64,000 bases of DNA, taken from positions 434,001 through 498,000 of the forward strand of contig JAOPKB010000002.1 in NCBI GenBank assembly GCA_025517485.1. The letters are read 5' to 3'. The notes under the pieces are model-generated. The model saw only the letters and a program-made list of their open reading frames with translations. It was not told the DNA's origin and made no database searches. The translations under genes and the position numbers were made by a program. This document shows positions 55,171 through 61,523 of the stretch, piece by piece; position 1 is the first letter of the stretch; each line of letters begins with the position of its first letter. The stretch is from Natronoglomus mannanivorans (GTDB taxonomy: Archaea; Halobacteriota; Halobacteria; Halobacteriales; Natrialbaceae).

Positions 55171-55450
55171 CTTCGTCGTGCTCGCTGAGCACAGCTCAGC
55201 GTCGTTCGACGAGGCGTAAGACTCGTCGAGCCAGCAAATATTTGATTTGCGTTGTTCGACGAAGCATAGCTTCGTCGTGCTCGCTGAACTGTGTTCAGCG
55301 TCGTTCGACGAGGCGTAAGGCTCGTCGAGCCAGTATTACTCCGGTTCGTACTGTTCGTCGAAGCAAGCCGCCACCGTGCTCGGAAATCGTCGATTCGCGA
55401 TGATCGACGAACGAAATCCTCACCTACCCAATACGTAATCGGTTTGTTCC
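55153..55450 (+). repeat. Three 99-bp tandem units of hairpins after xacD
   Basis: TGTTCGACGAAGC occurs at 55154 and 55253 and a degenerate copy TGTTCGTCGAAGC at 55352, period exactly 99. Unit hairpins: CGACGAAGC/GCTTCGTCG (55158-55178, enclosing the xacD stop); CGCTGAGC/GCTCAGCG (55183-55201); CGACGAG/CTCGTCG (55207-55228); GCAAAT/ATTTGC (55234-55250). In unit 2 the second stem is CGCTGAAC/GTTCAGCG, a paired change that keeps it complementary. Unit 3 has lost most stems. Confidence 0.85.
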
Positions 55451-55795
55451 GTTCGACGAGATGTCTGACTGCCGGTTGTGAAGGCCCGGATCGACGAGAG
55501 CGACTGTCATCTACGGACGTCGACGAAACGAATAGAGTGTCGTTTTCGAGTGATAGAGTGTGTCTATCATCATCCCTACTGACTTCGAAGCTCTGCAGCC
55601 CGAACGTATTCACGGATAGCGACGGCTCGCTCGAACCGAGCTCGGAACACAATTGATAGCGAAGATAGATACCACGCTGTGTGACTCGATCGGAGTATAC
55701 TGCGAAGTCAATCGTTCGAAACACACCGTCTACGACCCCAATCCGAAGTGTCGAAGCAGTATCTTTTTGTCGTCACTGGAACTCTCTGGGAGAGC
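55451..55795. other. Rest of intergenic region before the C45 hydrolase
   Basis: No gene seen; holds the promoter CAGTATCTTTTTG (about 55757-55769) for the next gene. Confidence 0.4.
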
Positions 55796-56812
55796 ATGCA
55801 CGACCACCACCTCACCGGAAGATACGAGGCGATGGGACGGGAGTACGCGAGCCAACTCGAGGACGCAGGTCGGTCGCTCGCGGAAGCGTCCCCGGAAACG
55901 CTCGAGCCCTCGACGGAGCGACGGGCGTTCGCACGGAAGTGTGCGGCCCACGTCGAAGAGCACGCACCGTTTCTGCTCGCGGAACTGGAGGGAATCGCCG
56001 ACGCGACCGGTCTCGAGCCGGAGGTCGTCGAAACCGTCCCGCTCGCGCTGGACGCCAGAGCCGGGTGCTCGCTCGTCGCCGTCGGGGGTGAACGGACCGT
56101 CGATGGGGCGCCGCTGTTCGCGCGGAATCACGACTTCTGTCCGTCGTTTCGCGATTTCGCGACGTGCTATCGGACGGAGCCGGCCGATGGACTGGCCAGC
56201 GTCGGCTGTTCCTGTGTCTACGTCGGCCGCTGCGATGGCGTCAACGAGGCCGGACTGGCGATCGGGTTCGCGGAGGTGCCGCCACACGAGTTCGAACCGG
56301 GCGTGACGTGGCAACTCGCCGTTCGGGCGGTACTGGACACCTGTCGAACCGTCGCCGAGGCGGTGGCGTTCCTCGAGTCGGTCCCGCACGCGACGAACGT
56401 GAACTTCCTCGTCGGCGATGCGTCGGGAGAAATCGCAATCGTGGAGGCGAGTCCGGCCGAAGTGACGACAATTTTTCCGGACGACGATATCGTCTCGGTG
56501 ACGAGGGAGTTTCGGACGGAATCGATGCGGGAGTACCAGTCGACCGATCGGACTCCAGCCGACTGTTCGCGTCGTCAGGCCATCGCGGCGTGGTTCGACG
56601 AGCGAGAACGACGGGTCACTGCGGAGGATCTCCAGACGGTGATGGGAGAGCCCGACGTCGGCGTCTGCTGGCCCATCGACGAGCGACGGGAGGATCCGCG
56701 GTCGACCATCTGGTCGTGGACGATCGACCCCGCCGAGCGCGCCGGCCATCTGGCCCGCGATTCGCCGGTCGAGACGCCGTATCAGGCCGTCCGCGTACCG
56801 GAGAACGAGTGA
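55796..56812 (+). CDS. C45-type autoproteolytic acyltransferase/amidohydrolase
   Basis: A 338-residue Ntn-hydrolase of the acyl-CoA:6-aminopenicillanate acyltransferase (C45) family. Catalytic Cys91 in DARAGCSLVAVGG would become the N-terminal nucleophile after self-cleavage at Gly90-Cys91. Following strands PLFARNHDFCPSFRDF, CSCVYVGRCDGVNEAGLAIG, ATNVNFLVGDASGEIAIVEA are diagnostic. Start ATG 55796 fits the TATA position; the GTG at 55748 would lie upstream of the box. The amide substrate is unknown; some homologues cleave N-acyl or peptide bonds. Unrelated to the xylan genes around it. Confidence 0.87.
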   Translation: MHDHHLTGRYEAMGREYASQLEDAGRSLAEASPETLEPSTERRAFARKCAAHVEEHAPFLLAELEGIADATGLEPEVVETVPLALDARAGCSLVAVGGERTVDGAPLFARNHDFCPSFRDFATCYRTEPADGLASVGCSCVYVGRCDGVNEAGLAIGFAEVPPHEFEPGVTWQLAVRAVLDTCRTVAEAVAFLESVPHATNVNFLVGDASGEIAIVEASPAEVTTIFPDDDIVSVTREFRTESMREYQSTDRTPADCSRRQAIAAWFDERERRVTAEDLQTVMGEPDVGVCWPIDERREDPRSTIWSWTIDPAERAGHLARDSPVETPYQAVRVPENE

Positions 56813-56822
56813 ACCGGTACCG

Positions 56823-59078
56823 CTACTCGTTTTGCTGGGCGTCGACGACCGCCACGCCCGCCAGATTGACGATGTCTTTGACTTCGTCGTCGCGCTGGAG
56901 GACGTGGACCGGCTTCCCCATCCCCGTCAGCATCGGCCCGATGGCCTCCGCACCGCCCAGCCGCTGGAGAAGTTTGTAGGTGATGTTCCCGGCCTCGAGA
57001 TTCGGGAGGATCAACACGTTCGCCGGCGCGTCGAGCTCGGAGAACTCGTAGGTACCCTCGAGTAACTCCTCGACGACGGCGGTGTCGGCTTGCATCTCCC
57101 CGTCGACGGGGAAGTCAGCTGCGGGATCCTCGCGGAGCGTCTCGGCGGCGTGGCGGATCTTTCGCGTGCCCTCGGTGTCGACGCTGCCGAAGTTCGAGTA
57201 CGACAGCAGGGCCGCACGGGGTTCGACGTTGAACCGACGGGCGAGCGCTGCGGTGTGGTGGGTCACCTCGACGAGGACCTCCTCGCTGGGATCCTGATTG
57301 ACCGTCGTGTCGGCGACGAACAGGACCCTGTTCTTGAACGTCAGCATGTAGACGCCGGCGGCGTAGTCTGCGTCCTCGGCGGTGCCGATTACCTGCAGCG
57401 GCGCGCGGAGCGCGGAGGGATAGTGGTGGGTCAGCCCGGTCAGCATCGCGTCGGCGTCGCCGGATTCGACCATCACCGACGCGAAGTAGTTGCTGTCGGC
57501 GATCATCTCGCCGGCCTCGTTGCGGGTGATTCCCTTGCGCTGACGGCGCTGGTAGAGGAAGTCCGCGTAGTGGTCGTAGGCCTCGTCGGACGGCTCGGCG
57601 ACCGTCGGCTCGAACGCCAGCCCGAGGTTAGCCGCAGTCTGTCTGATCTCGGTTTCGTCGCCGACGAGCACCGGCTCGGCGATCCCCTGCTCTTGGAGCT
57701 GGTAGGCCGCCCGGATCATCTTCTCGTCGGTCCCCTCGGCGAGCGCGACCCGTTTCGGATCGCTCTTGGCCTTGTTCAGGACGATACGCATCATCTCGCG
57801 GGACTTTCCGAGGCGGGCCTCGAGCGCTTCGACGTAGGTGTCGATCTCGAGGTCTGCGCGGGCGACGCCGCTCTCTTGGGCGGCGCGGGCGACCGCGGGT
57901 GCGACCTCGAAGAGCACGCGGGGGTCGAGCGGTTTCGGGATGATGTATTCGGGGCCGAACTGGAGGGGCTGGTCCCCGTAGGCCTTGACGACGGCGTCGG
58001 GGACGTCCTGTTTCGCGAGGTCGGCCAGCGCCGTCGCGGCGGCGACTTTCATCTCCTCGTTGATCTGGCTGGCGCGGACGTCGAGTGCGCCCCGGAAGAT
58101 GAAGGGAAAGCCGAGTACGTTGTTGACCTGATTCGGGTAGTCCGATCGGCCGGTCGCCATGATCACGGTATCGTCGCGTGCCTCTTTGGCCGTCTCGTAG
58201 TCGATCTCGGGATCGGGGTTGGCCATCGCGAAGAGGATCGGATCCTCGGCCATCGACCGAACCATCTCCTCGCTGACGATGCCGCCGGCGGCGAGACCGA
58301 CGAAGACGTCCGCCCCCGCCATCGCCTCGGCGAGGTCACCCTCCGGAACGTCTCGAGCGAACGCCCGGTTGTAGGGATGGAGGTCGCCGGCTTCGGCCCG
58401 CTCGGTCGTGAGAATACCGTCGATGTCACACATCGTGATGTGCTCTCGTTTCACGCCCAGCGAGACGTAGAATCGGGCGGTCGCGACCGCCGCCGCGCCG
58501 GCACCGGCGAAAGTCACCCGGAGCGACTCGAGGTCCTTGTCGGCGATTTCGATCGCGTTCAGGAGTGCGGCGCCGCTGATGATCGCGGTCCCGTGCTGGT
58601 CGTCGTGGAAGACCGGAATCGACATCCGATCGCGCAACTCCTCCTCGATGGTGAAACACTCCGGCGCGCCGATGTCCTCGAGATTGATCCCGCCGAAGGT
58701 CGGTTCCAGGGCGGTGACCGATTCGAGGAACGCGTCGACGGTGTCGTGGTCGAACTCGAGGTCGAAGACGTCGATGTCGGCGAAGCGCTTGAACAACACG
58801 CCCTTCCCCTCCATGACGGGTTTGGAGGCCTGCGCGCCGATATCACCGAGTCCGAGGACGGCGGAGCCGTCCGAGACGACGGCGACGAGGTTCCCCTTCG
58901 CCGTGTAGCTGTAGGCGTCGTCCGGGTTCTCGGCGATCGCGCGGCAGGGGGCTGCAACGCCGGGGGAGTACGCGAGCGAGAGGTCACGCTGCGTGGTCGT
59001 CGATTTCGTCGTCTGAATTTCGATCTTTCCGGGCGGCTCCGTCCGGTGATACTCGAGGGAATCCTCGTCGAGTGACAT
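56823..59078 (-). CDS. maeB: NADP-dependent malic enzyme with phosphotransacetylase-like domain (MaeB type)
   Basis: A 751-residue two-domain protein converting malate to pyruvate and CO2. N-terminal malic domain (1-420): LAYSPGVAAPCRAIAENPDD, GKGVLFKRFADIDVFD, FHDDQHGTAIISGAALLNAI, Rossmann VTFAGAGAAAVATARFYVSL and MANPDPEIDYETAKEARDDT. C-terminal domain (about 425-751) is phosphotransacetylase-like (VALAEGTDEKMIRAAYQLQE, SYSNFGSVDTEGTRKI, NVLILPNLEAGNITYKLLQR) and in bacteria acts as a regulatory part that binds acetyl-CoA. TATA-like GCTTTTTGTG is 27 nt upstream. A core gene sitting inside the polysaccharide locus. Confidence 0.95.
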   Translation of the reverse strand: MSLDEDSLEYHRTEPPGKIEIQTTKSTTTQRDLSLAYSPGVAAPCRAIAENPDDAYSYTAKGNLVAVVSDGSAVLGLGDIGAQASKPVMEGKGVLFKRFADIDVFDLEFDHDTVDAFLESVTALEPTFGGINLEDIGAPECFTIEEELRDRMSIPVFHDDQHGTAIISGAALLNAIEIADKDLESLRVTFAGAGAAAVATARFYVSLGVKREHITMCDIDGILTTERAEAGDLHPYNRAFARDVPEGDLAEAMAGADVFVGLAAGGIVSEEMVRSMAEDPILFAMANPDPEIDYETAKEARDDTVIMATGRSDYPNQVNNVLGFPFIFRGALDVRASQINEEMKVAAATALADLAKQDVPDAVVKAYGDQPLQFGPEYIIPKPLDPRVLFEVAPAVARAAQESGVARADLEIDTYVEALEARLGKSREMMRIVLNKAKSDPKRVALAEGTDEKMIRAAYQLQEQGIAEPVLVGDETEIRQTAANLGLAFEPTVAEPSDEAYDHYADFLYQRRQRKGITRNEAGEMIADSNYFASVMVESGDADAMLTGLTHHYPSALRAPLQVIGTAEDADYAAGVYMLTFKNRVLFVADTTVNQDPSEEVLVEVTHHTAALARRFNVEPRAALLSYSNFGSVDTEGTRKIRHAAETLREDPAADFPVDGEMQADTAVVEELLEGTYEFSELDAPANVLILPNLEAGNITYKLLQRLGGAEAIGPMLTGMGKPVHVLQRDDEVKDIVNLAGVAVVDAQQNE

Positions 59079-59447
59079 GGAGAGTGGTTGTGGACGATAT
59101 CACAAAAAGCATCCTATCGTGGCTAGTAGTGCCGAACCACAGACGGGCTTCGGTGGAGAGATGTATATCTACCGAGGTGGAAATTGCCGAATTCGGCACC
59201 GACAGTCGCGGCAGGCGTTTTCTTGGGTGTGCGTTACTCGGGTCGGTCGTGTATTAGTCTTCGCGATATCGTTTCGAGCGATCGGAGACGGGTGGGGGAG
59301 AGCGGCGTCAGTGGGGTCGGAGACCGGGTCGGATTGAGGCCGAACCCGGTGACTGGACGGGTGTCGAGGAGGGACACCGACCTCGAGCGAAGGCGAGACG
59401 TCGAACAGAGTGTCGACACTGACCTCGAGAGAAGGCAAAAGCGGCGA
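59079..59447. other. Intergenic region with short direct repeats
   Basis: No convincing gene. GACACCGACCTCGAGCGAAGGC at about 59378 recurs with two changes as GACACTGACCTCGAGAGAAGGC at about 59416. Left end is the malic enzyme promoter. Confidence 0.45.
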
Positions 59448-59488
59448 AAAATGGCCGTCAGTAAGCGTCTCGAGCAGAGACACCGATG
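59448..59488 (-). terminator. Hairpin and T-run after the GH11 xylanase
   Basis: On the minus strand GTCTC-tgctc-GAGAC, about 20 nt after the stop, is followed by CGGCCATTTTTCG. Confidence 0.5.
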
Positions 59489-59502
59489 CGTTCCCGGGGG
59501 AG

Positions 59503-60789
59503 CTACACCGAGTCGAAGGTCCAGAGCTGGTTGTCTCCGCCGTGCCAGTCGTACTGCTGGACGTTGGCGCCGTCGTCGGTCGAGGAGCTCTCGACTTCGA
59601 CCGCCATCTCGGTGTGGACCGGCTGGATGTGGTATTGGCCGCCGCCCTGGTCGTGCAGGGAGAAGCGCTGGTTGTCGCCACCGTGGTCCGAGTACTGCTG
59701 AACGTTTGCGCCGTTCGACTCACCGCCGACGTCGAGGACGTTGCCGCTGTTGACGTTCTCGATGCGGTAGCCGTTACCGGTGTCCTGGACGTTCCACTGC
59801 TGGTTCGACCCGCCCCAGTAAGAGTACTGCTGGACGTTGGCCCCGTCGTCGGTCGACTGGCCGGAGACGTCTAGCCCGTTGCCACTGTTGACGTTCTGGA
59901 TGCTGTAGGTGCCGTCGGAGAGCGAGCCGGAGGAGCCACCGGAGCCGCCGTCGTCCCCGCCGGAACCGCCGCCCCCACCGTCGTTACCGCCACCGCCACC
60001 GCCGCCACCGCCACCGCCGCCGCCGGACTCACTGAACGAGACGGAGGCACTGTTGGGACCCTGGTAGTCCCAGGCTTCGACGGCCATGATCTGGTAGTCG
60101 TGGCTGCCTAACTCGAGGCCGTGGTTCTCCCAGGCGTCGAAGTGGTTCCCGATGTTGATGGTGCCGCTGGTTCGGGAGTTCTGGCGGATGCTCCAGTACT
60201 GAGTGAACGTCGCCGTTCCTTCGATCGAGGGCTCTTGGATGCGTTCGGACGTGGCGATGTCGTAGGTGCCGCCGTCACTCTGGTGGGTCCCGTGTTCCTC
60301 GTCGCCGGGTCGGTAGGTCCCGTAGTTTTCGATGATGTAGTACTCCACGAGTGGATTCGTCGTCCACCCGTAGAGACACAGGTAGGAGTTTTCCGACGGA
60401 TTGTGCGTGGCATCGTACTCGATCGTCCGGCTTGCACCGGGATTCCAGCCCATCCCGACGACGAAGTTGCCGGTGTTTTGCCAGTCGACGCTGTAGCTGC
60501 CAGCGTCTTCTAACGTCATCGAAACCGATCCATCGGTGTCGGTCCAGAACGACACGAAGCGGCCGTCGTAGCTGGTCTGTTGGTTCTCCGTGAGCGTTTC
60601 CTGGGCGGCAGCCGAGGTTGCCAGCGCTCCGGCACCGAGGCCAGTCGCCGCGGCAGCCCCGATCGTTTTCAGATAGCCTCGACGGTCCATCTCCGGAAGT
60701 CCCCCGGACGCGTCGTCGGTCGACTCGATTGCTGTTTCGATCGCTGTCTGTTCGTCAGTATCGTCGTCGTTGGTGTCGTTTTTCGTCAT
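59503..60789 (-). CDS. Secreted GH11 endo-beta-1,4-xylanase with ricin-type lectin domain
   Basis: A 428-residue exported xylanase. Tat-type signal MDRRGYLKTIGAAAATGLGA preceded by a 33-residue acidic N-terminus, with a likely cleavage after AAAQ (about 62). GH11 jelly roll (about 64-253): GRFVSFWTDTDGSVSMTLED, NFVVGMGWNPG, nucleophile Glu149 in PLVEYYIIENYGTYRP, FTQYWSIRQNSRTSGTINIG and acid/base Glu238 in MAVEAWDYQGPNSASV. A Gly/Asp/Ser linker with 14 consecutive Gly-rich residues (254-288) joins a beta-trefoil with three repeats such as YSIQNVNSGNGLDVSGQST and QQYSYWGGSNQQW. The last binds carbohydrate. GH11 is rare in archaea. Confidence 0.95.
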   Translation of the reverse strand: MTKNDTNDDDTDEQTAIETAIESTDDASGGLPEMDRRGYLKTIGAAAATGLGAGALATSAAAQETLTENQQTSYDGRFVSFWTDTDGSVSMTLEDAGSYSVDWQNTGNFVVGMGWNPGASRTIEYDATHNPSENSYLCLYGWTTNPLVEYYIIENYGTYRPGDEEHGTHQSDGGTYDIATSERIQEPSIEGTATFTQYWSIRQNSRTSGTINIGNHFDAWENHGLELGSHDYQIMAVEAWDYQGPNSASVSFSESGGGGGGGGGGGGGNDGGGGGSGGDDGGSGGSSGSLSDGTYSIQNVNSGNGLDVSGQSTDDGANVQQYSYWGGSNQQWNVQDTGNGYRIENVNSGNVLDVGGESNGANVQQYSDHGGDNQRFSLHDQGGGQYHIQPVHTEMAVEVESSSTDDGANVQQYDWHGGDNQLWTFDSV

Positions 60790-61030
60790 CGTTGTGTCGT
60801 GTCCGATTTGGCTGTCACTCGATTCTCCATCTTCCGATCGCTCTCCCCGTCCCGGAGGTATAATTTTACAACCACCCTGATGGATACTAACAATGCAATT
60901 AATAATAAGTGTTTTTCCAAAGGTTATTACTATAGATAATTCACATGAGAATAGAAGCAGATGGGTAGAATCGAACGGTGAGAATCGACTGCCGCGAAAT
61001 CCGGATTACGAGAGAGGGACGGTTCGGTAG
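60790..61030. other. AT-rich region upstream of the GH11 gene
   Basis: Contains the GH11 promoter region and an AT-rich stretch near 60880-60945; no gene. Confidence 0.4.
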
Positions 61031-61345
61031 GAAGAGTTCGACGAGGGCGGGCAAGGTGTCGCCTACAACGATCAGACTGGCGAGAACGAAGGTGGTGTCC
61101 CGCACAGACGGGTCGGTCGACATCGGCGAGAGTACCGCCGGCAGCGGCGACACCGTGGACTGGATCGAACAGGGCGAGTGGCTCGAGTACACCGTCTCGG
61201 TCGGCCAGACCAGCGAGAACACCCTCGAGGCGCTGGTCTCGCCGGGGTCCGGCGGTAGCGAGTTTTACCTCGAGGCCGACGGATCGAACGTCTCCGGGTC
61301 GGTGACCGTCCCCGATACCGGCGACTGGGAGGAGTGGGAACGAGA
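61031..61345 (+). pseudogene. CBM6 carbohydrate-binding module relic
   Basis: One frame reads EEFDEGGQGVAYNDQTGENE (61037-61096), the start of a CBM6 module. Near 61097-61110 the sense frame shifts, and the neighbouring frame continues DGSVDIGESTAGSGDTVDWI then EQGEWLEYTVSVGQTSENTL and FYLEADGSNVSGSVTVPDTG, its middle and end. There is no start, no catalytic domain and the frame degenerates after DWEEWE. The remainder of a xylanase or similar enzyme is the simplest reading. Confidence 0.75.
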
Positions 61346-61490
61346 AAACGAGACGAGAGTCGAGACAGGTTTCGGAGGAAGTCGGTCGGACAGTCGACGA
61401 GGAGAGGGAGCGTCCAGAACTCCACAGCCTCGTGGGAGCAGTTGGCAGGACGTACTGTCTCCCGAATTGTAATACACGCAGGGAAAACCT

Positions 61491-61503
61491 TTTATCTTTA
61501 ATT
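61491..61503 (+). promoter_or_regulatory. TATA box of the GH10 gene
   Basis: TTTATCTTTAATT centred 27 nt before the ATG at 61524. Confidence 0.5.
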
Positions 61504-61523
61504 AAATATAGAGCTATACGATT

